From positions 62,001-126,000 of the forward strand of contig JAMYHX010000048.1 of assembly GCA_025529335.1 (NCBI GenBank): a DNA stretch of 64,000 bases. Reading direction: 5' to 3'. The notes beneath the pieces were generated by a model. It ran no database searches, was not told the DNA's origin, and was given only the letters and a program-made list of their open reading frames with translations. The stretch is from Rhizopus sp. PT2906. Lineage: Eukaryota; Mucoromycota; Mucoromycetes; Mucorales; Rhizopodaceae. Position 1 is the stretch's first letter. Every line of letters starts with the position of its first letter. Positions 1 to 11,408 of this stretch are shown in pieces. The translations under genes were made by a program, and so were the position numbers.

Positions 1-429
1 GATACTATTAGATCCTGACTGCAGAAACGGTAATAAGAGGAATATGCTGCTTACACTTGGATCTTATATTATTTAGGCTTTGAATACCAAACACAGATTA
101 TATCCAAAATGCTTAGAATGATTCAGGAAGGCGAAATATATACACGGGTATTTAACCCTGAGCAAGTGTCAAACCCATTGATGTCAAACATGGAGTTTTT
201 GCAAAACTATATACTCGATCTTTTAACGAATACGTATCCGTTACTCCAAAAGAGTCAGTTAGAAGTACTCGTCATGGGCATGTTTGATTACAGTGATGAC
301 CTACAGAGGTTTCAAAATGATATTCAAGATTTTCTTATTGATATCAGAGAAGTGGATGAGGAGTCAGTTGGCTATGAAAGGGCGCAAGAAGAAACAGAGG
401 CTGAATTGGAGTTATTGAGAAACATTTAA
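1..429 (+). CDS. XPO1: Exportin-1 (CRM1), C-terminal end, partial
   Basis: This is the last part of the nuclear export receptor that carries leucine-rich-NES cargo with Ran-GTP through nuclear pores. The gene starts outside the window. Exon 1..29 is followed by an intron at 30..76 and a last exon 77..429, with one codon split across the junction. The protein reads as the final HEAT-repeat helices of CRM1: a GFEYQTQIISKML segment, then EEGxI-like, then a YPLLQKSQLEVLVMGMF helix and an FLIDIRE helix, all in family order. It ends soon after an acidic helix and seems to lack the last twenty or so residues of animal CRM1. I found no credible extra splice donor to extend it. The 3' end faces FIP1, with only about 60 bp between the two stop codons. 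Confidence 0.85.
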
Positions 430-490
430 TAAAGACAGGCCAGTTTTATAAAAATATATAATAATTGTATCAAAACTTTACAATGTGGGT

Positions 491-1841
491 TTAATCGCGG
501 CGGTATACATCATAAGATCGCTTACGGCGCTCTCTACTGTCCGAATGCCTGTTACTACTGCTACTGTTACTATGTCTTGATGATGACATATCCCTTGGAC
601 TGTTTCGCATGTTGTTCATCACGTTACTTCTATTAGATCGAGGCATATTGTTGCTTGAATTTGGATTTTGTGATGGTCCTGTTGCAGGAGGTGCAGGCAT
701 ACCCATCGGTAATCCCATCATGGGGTTAGGCATACCATTCATACCAAGTGGCATAGCACCATCCATTAAGTTGGGCGGCATCATCATTCCCATAGACATG
801 ACGTCCCCCATTGACATCAAGTCGCTCATGTTCATCAAATCTCCCATATTCATATCTGGCATGCCCATGTCTCCCATAAGCTAGAGAAGTGATTAATCGT
901 ACTGTCATCACAAGCTATCCTTCTTACCTTTTTATTTTCTCTTAGCAGTTTTTGTTTAGCGCAGTATGCTCTCCAAGTAACTTCATTGAAACCATAATTA
1001 AAATAATCTGTGATATCAGCACCAGGCTTTCTCCATGGTTTATCTTCAAAATCATCAAGGTTCACTTCTGTAATAGGCTGGCCATTATATTCACCTATTC
1101 CTTCAAGATTGATTCCTCCTTGTGCTGTCTTATTGGACTGGTTGGCATTTGAAGATGTGTTTGCTGTTGGTGTGGCTGCAGTCTTTGTTTGCTGTCCAGG
1201 TTTAATATTTACAAGTGCTTCTTTGGCTTCATCCGATGCTGCTTTTTCACTATTAAAACATAAGTTTAATTTGCATCACCATTGTTATCCTTTCTACCTC
1301 TGCTGTTTTTCATTTTCTGTCTCGTTTTGGTTGTCTTCTTCCGGCTCTAAAATAATTTCAAGATCCTAAAGCAATATATCGTCAAACCTACTTTTATCTT
1401 TTACCACAATTGCCTTACATCTTCACTTTCGCTTTCACTCTTGTCTTCTTGTCTTTCATTAATAACTTGGACCTCAACCTCAGATTTGTCGTCTTGTTTT
1501 TCTTCCACAGGATTTTTCTCTAGTGAATCCTCCTTTCTGAACACAAGTGTGAGTTATATGACGTGTTGACTTTATGCATACTCTTACTCTTCAGTCCTAT
1601 TCATGAATTTTAGTAAACTATACATATTGTAATGCCAAATGTTTTACTCTTTAATTTCGTCATCCCCATAAAGGTCGTATAAGTCTTCTTCATCTACAAA
1701 AGATGTAAGTAACAGATTTACGCAGTATTTAAAGTATTGGGGGATACCATTTTTAGAATTGGACTGTCGACCATTATTTGATGCTGCTGCTTCAGGAGAT
1801 CCATATAAAAACTCTTCGTCTTCGTCTGGTAAATTGCTCAT
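491..1841 (-). CDS. FIP1: FIP1, pre-mRNA 3'-end processing factor
   Basis: Fip1 is the flexible scaffold of the cleavage and polyadenylation factor; it links poly(A) polymerase to the core complex. The start is the ATG at 1841, giving an acidic N-terminus (MSNLPDEDEEFLYG), then DEEDLYDLYGD and more acidic sequence. The diagnostic Fip1 motif KPWRKPGADITDYFNYGF lies around 970-1050. A Met/Gly/Pro-rich stretch follows, then a Ser/Arg-rich tail ending in YRRD. Exons on the minus strand start with 1748..1841 and 1648..1693, followed by three more introns; the last exon begins at about 881. The first intron (1694..1747) is a multiple of three without a stop, so it could also be translated. An A53 tract (plus strand) sits just upstream of the start. 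Identity is secure; the inner exon borders are hand-drawn. Confidence 0.88.
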
Positions 1842-1862
1842 GTTTTATATTTTACAAAAGAG

Positions 1863-1915
<53 letters not shown>
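1863..1915. repeat. A53 homopolymer tract upstream of FIP1
   Basis: There are 53 consecutive A on the plus strand, which is a T run relative to FIP1, about 22 bp upstream of its start codon. The tract lies in the 5' UTR or core promoter. Long dA:dT tracts exclude nucleosomes in fungi, so it may be a promoter element; the exact length may also be a sequencing artefact. Confidence 0.9.
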
Positions 1916-1919
<4 letters not shown>

Positions 1920-2055
1920 AACAAAAAAAGCTCGAAATGGTAGAACAAAGTCACACGGATACCACTTAAAGAAGCCTCTCTTTGACATTGCATAATTATA
2001 ATCATTTGGTAAGCTATTTATTAATGCTCAAATATTAAAATACATGCAAGCATAA

Positions 2056-4701
2056 TTACTCTCTTGCTTGAGTGATGATAAGACTTGCACTTCCTTGGCG
2101 TAGTAAATCTGCTCCCAGCTTTCCAAAGGTTGATATCTCCAAACTATGACCTTGCGATGATGACGATGATAAAGGCGAGGATGGTGTTTGTTTAGAGTGG
2201 CGAGCAATTAAGACCAAGTCATGCTTACTTAATAGTCGATCAACAGCTGTCAGAATGTTGTTTGCTGTCAACTCTTTTACATGCTTGCTCTCTATATTTG
2301 ACTTCATTTCGCTCGTAAACAACCTATCGATTTCTCCTTTATAACTTTTTATGCTTTCTCTCGTCGCATACATCCCGTCTTTCATGAATGTTCCAATCAC
2401 AGTTAAATTTGCTTTATGAGATGATTGAATCTTTAGAGCAAACTCTAAGCAGTTATTACTGTCCTCTTTCTCTTGCTCATCATTCATCTCATAGACAACA
2501 ATAATTTGTGGCATGAATCCATCGCCATCTTCCTGTATAAGACCAAAGCCTTTGTCGACAAATACTCCCGTAGTACACTGCTGGCTTATCGTATTTAATG
2601 CTTGGCTAATGAACTCCAGATCTACTGCGGCATATTCTTCATGATGCAATGACAAGCGTTGTTGTGCCCAAGGTAGCAAGACAATATCTGCGTCGACGTC
2701 AGCTGCATAAGCATGGATACTCTTTATATAATCCTGAGCAAAATCGAGATGAGTATGCAGAGATCTTAGCCCAACCAAGCTTGCAAATGTCTTTAGCACG
2801 TTCAACACCGGATCGTGTCTTGCTGTCTCTTCAATCTCTTTAAATTTCATGACATCCGAGGTTCGTTGTGTTAGCTCCAAGAGTCGTAAGGTGTGTATCT
2901 CGATTGCACTCATGGCTTTATCACGATTAAAAAGTTGCATCAGCGCCATCATTGAAGGTACAGTTTCGATGCGATTCAACATGGTTACGATACAGTATCT
3001 GTCCGTCAACGTTGATATATAACTACTATTCTTCTCATCATCCATTGTATCCAGTGGGGTAACCTTTTCATTACCATCTATGGTAGCACTTGTCTGCTTT
3101 TGATACCATTCGGGATAAAGGTATATAACAACCGGAGTTGTCATGAAAGTAGTGATTAATGCCATGACAACCATAATGACAAATACTACAAAAGCAAGAG
3201 AGTCAATACTTTTTCTTTCTTTTCTTTTTAATACTGTTACCTTGATCATTGAGTACACCTGCATCGTGTCCAATATTCAAGACGATGAGTTCTACAAGCC
3301 TTTATGGGATCGAATGAGCACAATGTTGTGTGAGCAATATTCTGTTCTTACCCTTTACAATTCATCAAAAAGCCAATGGTCAAGGATTCCCGAGGAGCCA
3401 TTCCGCATATTTTTGCGGTTAGAGTGCATCCAACAATTTTACCAAAGCATGCAAGGAAAATAACCAAGACGACATAGCCCCATACAGCGCCTGTGTTTAG
3501 CAGGCCAATTTGTGTTTTTAAACCTGACAGTGTAAAGTACTAGAGAAAATAATAAATATATGAAACTAGAGTTCAACAATTGGTTACCAAAGGAAGAAAG
3601 ATGATGTTGACAATATCCTCAATCTTTTCTGTAATCTTGATGGGTAAATCGTGTTCATGGGGGATGATCACACCAGCTAAAAATCCGCCAAAGATAGGAT
3701 GAATACCAATGATGTCTGTGACAAAAGCTGAGACCAGCACGATGAGAAGGGTTACAGTCATTAGTAGAGGTGAGGGCCCTTGCTCAAATGAATGAGTCGC
3801 GACACACAGTTTACGATACAAGGGCCCTATCAAGAGGATGAGAAATAAGGAGAAGCCAACAGCTGTCAAGAAGATATAGAGTGCCTCCAATCCACCACTT
3901 GAGTTTAGCAAAGCAACGACGAGTGCTAATAAAACCCATGCGGTACAATCATTGATGAGTCCAGCAGCCATCGTGATCGCTCCGACCTTGGTTCGAAGTA
4001 GTTTGAGTTCGGCCAAGATACGAGCCAAAACAGGAAAGGCCTAAATGTAAAGTTAATCTATGTCACGTTTGCTGCATAACGACGATCTTACAGTGATGGA
4101 GAGTGCCACGCCCAAAAAGAGTAAAAAACTGCCGAAAGGAATGCTTGGGTCATCCTGTAGCTTGTATAGGCCAACACTGACAGCACAACCAAGACCAAAA
4201 GGTAAGGCCATACTGACGACAGCAATGGATACGCTCTTGTGCCAGTCTCTTTTGATAACACGAAGATCGACTTCTAATCCAACCTGAAACAAGAAAAACA
4301 CGAGACCGATAGTAGCGATAAGGTTTAAGAAGGGTAATGATGCTGAAGGGAATATTGTCTCTTGAAAGTGTGGTATTCTTCCCATGACAGTTGGTCCAAG
4401 AATAATCCCAGCAATGACTGGTAACACAATGTTAGCAATGATACAGTCTTTTATTTTTTTTTTTTTATCAACCTTCTGAAATAACTCTTGGCTGTCGTAT
4501 ATAACCAAGTGGTATAGAAATTAGTCGACAGAATATTAGAATAATTGTTGCCTAGCAACAACTTATTAGTAAAACCATGGCATTTATAGTAAATATATAC
4601 TTTACTTGAATGATAAACAACACAATAGGATCTGACGAATTAAAAGAGGCTGGATTCAATCCAGTAAACACTCCTGCTTGAGGTGTAGCCTTCCCAACCA
4701 T
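2056..4701 (-). CDS. KHA1: K+/H+ antiporter, KHA1 type (CPA2 family)
   Basis: This is a monovalent cation/proton antiporter of Golgi/endosomal type, which exchanges K+ for H+ across internal membranes. The start at 4701 gives MVGKATPQAGVFTGLNP, the typical KHA1 N-terminus, then DPIVLFIIQ. Later exons give RQPRVISEVIAGIILGPTVM, VGLEVDL, a run of hydrophobic helices (about 12 expected), INDCTAWVLLA with the transport Asp, and GLVELIVLNIG. The C-terminal half (about 400 residues) is soluble and contains segments like universal-stress-protein folds. I place introns at about 4537-4605, 4421-4474, 4041-4091, 3543-3591, 3302-3350 and 3189-3250. All join in frame into family-consistent sequence. The 3' end faces the FIP1 promoter. 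Confidence 0.9.
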
Positions 4702-5251
4702 ATATGTTTTGATAGAAAGACGAGGAAATAGGAAAGAAAAAGAAAGAAAAAAAAAAAAAGATAAATTGATGTCGATTTATTCTGAGCCAATTACCATTTG
4801 AATGACAATAAAGAATGATCCTCAACATGACTTTATCATATGTTCTTTCTTCTTTGTGTATTATGCAACAAATGACACTTCATTCGTATATAAATAGATT
4901 ATATGTTGTATTCGCAAGAATTAAACGACGTTGTTCAAGAGTAAAAGTCGCGCTTGTTAAATTCTGATGACACATCAACCATTGGTTGATTTCGCCTGCA
5001 GAAGGAGGGTGAGCGTACACACTCTATACGGATCAAGATATAGATTAAACTGATGGTTGAGAAAGTTATGCGTGCTTCAGGTGCTGCAGAATAGTGCCTT
5101 TTTTAATATGCGCCAATAATTCTTTTATTTTACGACAATATCCTTTTAATTAGTAAAAATATAATACAGGTGTATACAAAGAACAAAAGTTGGGAGTGAT
5201 TTCTAACGTCGCTCATTTTTAAAGTCTAGGCTTACTATTTCCGTGTTCGAT
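4702..5251. other. Intergenic region between KHA1 and TRR1
   Basis: No protein gene is visible. The first 200 bp are the KHA1 5' region. A less AT-rich stretch at about 4925-5100 ends just before a T6 run at 5098-5104 and holds TGATGA at 4965-4970 and CTGA at 5050-5053. I cannot assign it to an RNA family; see the findings. Confidence 0.5.
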
Positions 5252-6380
5252 TCATTTTCTATCACCTTCAGCAATTTCGGATTCAAGTTCACTCAAATAT
5301 CTTTCAGCATCAAGAGCAGCCATACAGCCTGAACCAGCTGAGGTAATGGCTTGACGATAACGCTTATCTTGAACATCACCAGCAGCAAATACACCGGGAA
5401 TGTTGGTAACAGATGAACCAGGAACTGTCTTGATATAACCCTCTTCATCCAATTCAATCTGTCCTTTAACAAGAGAAGTGGCAGGGTCATGACCGATAGC
5501 ATAGAATAATCCACTAGCTTCAATCTTGCCAGCTTCCTTGGTAACGTTGTTGATGGTAGCAACAGCTGTCAAGAGCTTGCCATCACCAATAGCTTCAGTA
5601 GCTGATGTGTTGAAGTGGACCTTGACCTTGGGGTGGGTCAAGAGACGCTTGGCCATAACCTTGGAAGCACGGAGTTGATCACGACGGACGAGGACGTGAA
5701 CGATAGAACCGTCTATGTTATACATTAGTATATATTGACACACACACACGCAAAAGCCGGAATTATTACTTACATTTGGTAAGATAGATAGCTTCTTCAG
5801 CAGCAGAGTCACCACCACCGATGACAACCAAAGGCTTATTTCTAAAGATAGGGACAGCACCGTCACAAACGGCACAAGCAGAGATACCATTTTGCCAGTA
5901 CTTGTCTTCACCAGGCAAGTTCATACGTCTAGCAGAAGCACCAGTAGCGATAATGACAGCATCGGCAGTATCGGTAGGTTCTTCTTGACTTTCAGTACCT
6001 TCACGCCATAACTTGAAAGGACGGGAAGAGGTATCAAGTTTAGCAATAGTTTCAGTTTCGATAGTAGCACCACAGTTGACGGATTGCTCTCTCATCAAGT
6101 CCATTAATTGACCACCCAAAACACCCTTGGGAAAACCAGGATAGTTCTCGACATCGGTAGTAGTTGTTAATTGACCACCAGGAGCAAATCCATTAGCCAT
6201 TAAACCTTCAAATAAGATAGGTTCTAAGTTGGCACGAGCGAGATAGATGGCAGCAGTATGACCAGCGGGACCAGATCCGATAACAGCAACTTTACGATGT
6301 TGAGGAGCCATTTTGTATAAAGAAGTACTAAAATTTCTTGTAGAAATACGTGAAAATAAAGGACGGAAAGAAGAGAACAT
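5252..6380 (-). CDS. TRR1: Thioredoxin reductase (low-Mr type)
   Basis: This NADPH-dependent flavoenzyme reduces thioredoxin. Exons 5774..6380 and 5252..5712 give 355 residues with the phases matching. The protein has an FAD-binding GSGPAGHTAAIYLAR near the N-terminus, the redox-active CAVC pair, the NADPH-binding GGGDSAAEEA, and the C-terminal FAD motif GVFAAGDVQDKRYRQA. Length and order fit the fungal enzyme. The first ATG (6380) adds 23 residues that look like a mitochondrial presequence (MFSSFRPLFSRISTRNFS, rich in Arg and Ser with no acid). A second in-frame ATG at 6311 starts MAPQHRKVAVIG, the usual cytosolic N-terminus. The intron contains a short CA repeat. Confidence 0.95.
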
Positions 6381-6582
6381 CTTAATTTGTCATTTCCTTT
6401 AAATAATCAATTTTATAAGCACTATTTCACAAATCGTGACTGCAATTAGTAAGCGAATCAGTCCAATGATGATCAGACTTCATGTTATTGGTCTTTTAAT
6501 TTTAGCCAATCAAAAGGCTTATTTGTTTGTATTTCAAAAAAGGGATGAAAATTCGAGAATAAAGGTATTTTATTCGGAATGA

Positions 6583-8079
6583 TTACATAATGGTGCAATC
6601 TTCTTGTGAGCCATTCTTCTTTTTGGTGTTTGTTTCTATATTCTTTCCTTGCAAGCGCTGAATAGCTCTCTTATCACCGTGCTGAGCTGCCTTCTTATAC
6701 CACTCCATGGCCTCTGCAGGATTCTTTGTGACACCGATGCCTACTTCTGTAAAATAACCAACAGCATATTCAGCCTTTGGTAGCTCCTTTTCTGCAGCAC
6801 GTCTAGCCCACAAATAGGCGTCTTCATCTGATTGAGGCAAGACACCTGGTGAGCCAACTAAATACCAAGCCGTTAAAGCAAAGCAAGCCTCTCTATGGCC
6901 ATGTTGAGCAGCAATTGTATAATAATGAATAGATAAAGCTGGATCTGGATTACACTCTAATTTTCCATATTCATAGCATTCACCTAGTCGGAAAGCGGAA
7001 GGTGCGTATCCAAGTTCAGCTGCCTGAACATAGAGTGACACTGCGTACTGAACATCGACAAAGACAACGTTTGGTATACCACGCTCATGTAATAGAGCGA
7101 GTTCATGGATAGCATGAGGATATTCGGCTGTAACTGCTTCAGCGGATCTTTTGAGCCACTTGACACCGTCTCTTGGGTTTTTTGATAATCCTAATTCCCC
7201 ATTCACATCAGCCACACCCAACCGATACATAGCTCCAGGATGGTTCAGCGTAGCAGCCTTTCTATATTAATATATAAAGTTTAAATATAGCATATTTAAG
7301 GGGGCTCATTTTAAACTTTACTTGTAAAATTGAACAGCCTTTGCATAGTCCTTTCGACAACCTAAACCATCTTCATAACATTTAGCGGCTCTATATAGAG
7401 ATAAGGCTTGAGCATAAAGGGGATGAATTGAATTTTTTCATTGGGATAATTATTATATAGTTTACCTGTAGGCAGCATCAGCATGATGGTGCTTGGTTGC
7501 TTGAACGAATAGGGGGAATGCCTTATCAAACTCATGTTTACCCTTTTTACTCAACAGACCAGAAGCATATAGATTACCCAAATAATACTGAGATTCTGCA
7601 TGACCACGGGCAGCCAGTTGCTTTAGAAGCTTTTCTGCCTCTGCCAAGTATTCTGCACGGGTACTATCATCCTCTGGTATAGGTTTAGCTGCTTCGACCA
7701 TAAAAATAGCAAAATCACATTGTATATCAGGGCTATTTGTCTTTTTAGCATTTTCTCTATACATGTTGATAGTTTGAGCATAAGATAATAAAGAAGCGTT
7801 ACTGCCAGGTTTTAAGTGAGAATGATCTAAGAGTTGGTCGCTGTTTAATGACAAGTTGGTGACAGAGCTTGTCCGAGTACCAGGTGGAGTTTTACTTGTT
7901 TCATGTTGGGATGGTAGAGGACTTGGTTGACGATTGATTGATAATGAAGGAGCAGACATATTATTTGATGTAGTATATTCAAAATGAGGACGAGCAGGAT
8001 TGTTATTAAATTGTACTGGAGCTTCCATGTGTTTAGGTGGAGGAGGTGGAGCAGTTGATGTCTTTACGTGTTGTGCCAT
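6583..8079 (-). CDS. Chitin synthase regulator, Skt5/Chs4-like Sel1-repeat protein
   Basis: This family activates and localises class IV chitin synthase (Chs3) at septa and bud necks. Exons 7466..8079, 7322..7390 and 6583..7261 sum to 453 residues in frame. The first 130 residues are Pro/Ser/Asn-rich and disordered. A tandem array of Sel1/TPR-like repeats follows (for example AESQYYLGNLYASGLL, AAKCYEDGLGCRKDY, APSAFRLGECYEYG, AMEWYKKAAQHGDKRA). The last four residues are CTIM, a CAAX box for prenylation, as in yeast Skt5. The start at 8079 gives MAQHVKTSTAPPPPP; an upstream in-frame stretch without an ATG is non-coding. The CAAX box and repeat layout make the assignment fairly strong, although Mucorales carry several paralogues. 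Confidence 0.82.
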
Positions 8080-9013
8080 TAAATGATGAAGGGAGGAAAA
8101 CACAGAGTAGGAAAAAGAAAAGAAAAGAAAAAAAAAAAAGATAAAAGAGAAAGCGATAGTGAAAGAGAAAGAGAGGAAGGAAGAGAGGCTTATTTTACTA
8201 AAAAGGGTGCAATAACGAGGAAGGGAGTACCTTTTATTGACCAAAAATAGATAAACCAAGGATGGAATGAAACAGTAACAGAAAGCATCCCCCTTGTCTT
8301 TTTCTCTCTTTTCGCAGTGGACTTGTCTCCCTTTTGCCTTTCCCCTTCAAGTTATTCCCGGAGAGTAAATAAATAGAACTAAAAATGCCTTCATGATATC
8401 ATGACGAGTTGTCAGTGAAATAAGCATGTGGAGACCTTCAAGCAAAAACCGTATAAATATCCGTTCACATAAACAGATCAATTTGATATATTGCACTGGA
8501 TTATGCGGAAATAAAACGAGTATGACAATCTACACTATCCAATCATAGCAAGAAAGTTCAATCTATCAAGATCAATTAGAGAAAATGCAAGAAAAAAGGA
8601 CGCTTCGGTTAAAATATTAAGTAAGCAAAAAATTTATCCTTTTTCCTCTGCCCTTTTTTATTATCGGGTTTTCTTTTTTTAATCAGAGTCATTGACGTGC
8701 ACATAATATCAGGTTTATATGTGCTTATTCATCATTGTAACAATATAATGCTTGCTATCACCATGACATTGATGATCGTGGCTACCATAGTTACCATAAC
8801 ACAAGTTTGATCTATCCATATGAGTTTATGCTAAAGACATTATAAAACTGAAACGGGTAATCAAATTAAGTTATTCTATTTTTGATCCGCCACATCATGT
8901 CTCAGCCTGGACTTCATTTTTGATATAAATTCGTTACCATCTCTTACTAAGCTGTTTGACATATTTCTTCTCCCTTTCTTTCTTTCTTTTTTTTTTTTTA
9001 TTTATCTCTCTTG
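8080..9013. promoter_or_regulatory. Divergent promoter region, Skt5-like / GATA-like genes
   Basis: This 0.93 kb stretch lies between two divergent start codons and holds no coding sequence that I can support. It has C/T-rich stretches near both starts and a perfect 14-bp palindrome, TCATGATATCATGA, at 8391-8404. Confidence 0.5.
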
Positions 9014-10006
9014 ATGACTTTCTCACCTGCCACACCACCTTATGACTTTGAACATATTTCTACCAACAAACCATTTCACCAAACCTCGGTAGCTGCGCCC
9101 GATATGATTATTGCTCCCTCTTCGCCCCCTGACCTTCATAAGGAATTACCTTTGTTTTGTACAAATCAAGTACAAAATAAGCAACATTGTCATCGCAGAG
9201 CAAAATCCATGCCTTATAGATCACCTTCCATCAACGATAACAACATCCATAAGCACATTGTGTTTCAGTTGAGCATGAATGATACGATAAGGATCATCCG
9301 TGGTCATTCTTTACTCTCCTCCATACGTAAACAATCTAATCAACATCGCATCTCTCATAGACCTTACAGTAAAAAGAAACTTGGTCATGTTGCTACCATG
9401 ATTGAAATACCCAGATCAATAATCGCTTATGATCCATCCCCTAAATCACAAGAAAAATCGATCGAAAATAACATTCAGCCCAAATCTGCAAAACGACGTG
9501 TCGTACAACAGCAGTTTCCTATACAGTACTTACCACCTCCTTCCTCTGGTCGGCCTTGTAGAATCAAAGGTCCATGCCAAGCTTGTCAAGAGACTGTTGA
9601 TGGTTGTATGCGCAAAGCATTTGATTGGCCATTCGAAACAAGTCAAACATTCTTTGATAAGGGAAAGCCTTATGTCTATCTTTGTAATAAATGCGGCTTA
9701 CGGTAAGAGAATAATAATCACGCATTATCCAAAAATCCGTTTCATTTACACACCCTTAGGTATAACAAGAGCAATGGCTGCGTTTGTCGTCACTGTCGAT
9801 GGGTGTTTTGTAAAGAAGAGAAAAGAAAAGCGCTGCTTCATATAGATGCTATGCGCCGTCGTCGTCCAGATGGCTACGTTGACCCCAACGAAGAGATCGA
9901 AAACTTTGTATGCAATCCAAAGTATTGGTCTTGTGGTAAACCCTGGAAGGTTGGTTGGGTATTAAATACAATCCACAATAGTAACGAGGATGAAGATCAA
10001 GATTAA
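9014..10006 (+). CDS. GATA-like zinc-finger transcription factor
   Basis: Exons 9014..9702 and 9760..10006 give 311 residues with phases matching. The first 185 residues are Ser/Pro/Asn-rich with basic patches and no known fold. The zinc finger spans the intron: GPCQACQETVDGC supplies the first Cys pair, LCNKCGLRYNKSNG is the GATA-type knuckle, and CVCRHCRWVFCKEEKRKAL follows. The spacing between the Cys pairs (about 34 residues) is longer than in a classic GATA finger (17-20), and two further CxxC pairs follow, so this is a variant GATA-like domain. The tail is acidic (NSNEDEDQD). A nuclear DNA-binding role is inferred; no target can be given. The start is the first ATG, preceded by a T-rich leader. 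Confidence 0.75.
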
Positions 10007-11408
10007 AACCAAAAATCATACCATTTGTATATCTCTTCCCTATCTTCCCCTTTCTTTGTTCAGTTTTCTGTATATAGTGCATATATATAAAAAGTTGATT
10101 CCTTTGTCTCTTTTTTTTTTGTTGGCTATTCCTAGTTTCTATGTAAACAAATTGATTTGTCGTCATAGTTACATATAAACATAGTTTTAAAGGAGACTTG
10201 ATTTAGCCATGGATGATATATGCGTCTGTATCTTTCTTTTCTTGGCTTTATACCTAAATCATTTAGCCGCATAAATCAAGTGTATATTTGTATATAAGTA
10301 TATTTATACATGTATTCCTCCCTCTTGCATGTGTTCTCGAACTCTTTTTTTTTTTTTGATCTCATGCTGATACGCGTGCTGGGACCCGGGATTATTTGAA
10401 ACACGTAAAAGGGAAAAAAAAAAGCAAAGATGTGAATATTAAGCACAATCAAAGTATGCGTGAAGAAAGGTCTCTTTCTTATAGCTATTGTCTCGCTATT
10501 ATCTACTTAACCTTATTCTCTTTTTAATTTGCTCGGATATCAACCGGATATACTTTTCATTCTGTGTTGATTATTAAGCGAAACGGATGGATTATTTTAA
10601 ATTAAGCATCGTATACCGTAAGAATATCAAGAAAGGGAATAGACACTCTTCATCACCTTAAAATATCTAATCTATTCATATTTGTCAAACGGTATCCATG
10701 ACAATGCAGCAATGATGCGCTTGTTTAAAAGCCACTTGCAGACATTAGAAAAGCACGAAAAATACTAGACATAGTTGTTCACAAAAAGGTGCGTATTTGT
10801 AAGGATATCCATCTACTATTGTTATTTATCTGGTAAGCTTATGTGCTTGCATCAATTATTTCTAGTCTCCTTCATGCTTATCCGTGCGATATAAAAATCA
10901 CAGGCGGGTAAATGTAGAGTTTATATTTATTTTTGCAGAGGATTGAAAAACATTGTCCCGGGAAATCGATAAAAGTAGGTTCTTGAAAACGAACGACAGA
11001 CTTTGGATATCCGTAAAGCAAGCTTGAATTTAATGTTTATAAACACAAATATATGACCTTAAAAAACTTGAATGTACTCCATCTGTCATAAAGTACATTT
11101 AGCAAGGACATATCTATCAGCGCATCTCAAACAGGGTCACTGTAAAGAGTTATAAAGAATCAAACGCACTAATTTCAGAGCAATATGAAACACACTCTCT
11201 ATTGTTGATAACTGTCTGTAATGAGTAGTAGCTTTTTGATATACGGTTGTACGAAAGCATCAATTAAAGTGCTTAATTAAACTTAAAAATACTTTATTAT
11301 TTAAATTTGCTGCTTATTGTTATTTACTAGGTGTTAATCATATAAATTTCATGCTGTAATAATATCATGAGAAAAAAGGGGGTGATAATCATATTTATAG
11401 GGTGGTAT
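10007..11408. other. Gene-poor spacer between convergent 3' ends
   Basis: This 1.4 kb AT-rich segment holds the 3' UTRs of the GATA-like gene and the TBC gene. I see no ORF with coding character, no tRNA and no repeat array. Confidence 0.5.

Noticed and set aside
491..884. Long open frame on the plus strand opposite FIP1 (609..884)
   Set aside because: It is a shadow of the Met/Gly/Pro-rich FIP1 exon, which has clear homology on the minus strand.
5145..5160. ATATCCTTTT, a perfect U12 AT-AC donor word
   Set aside because: It lies in an intergenic stretch with no exon beside it and no U12 branch site downstream.
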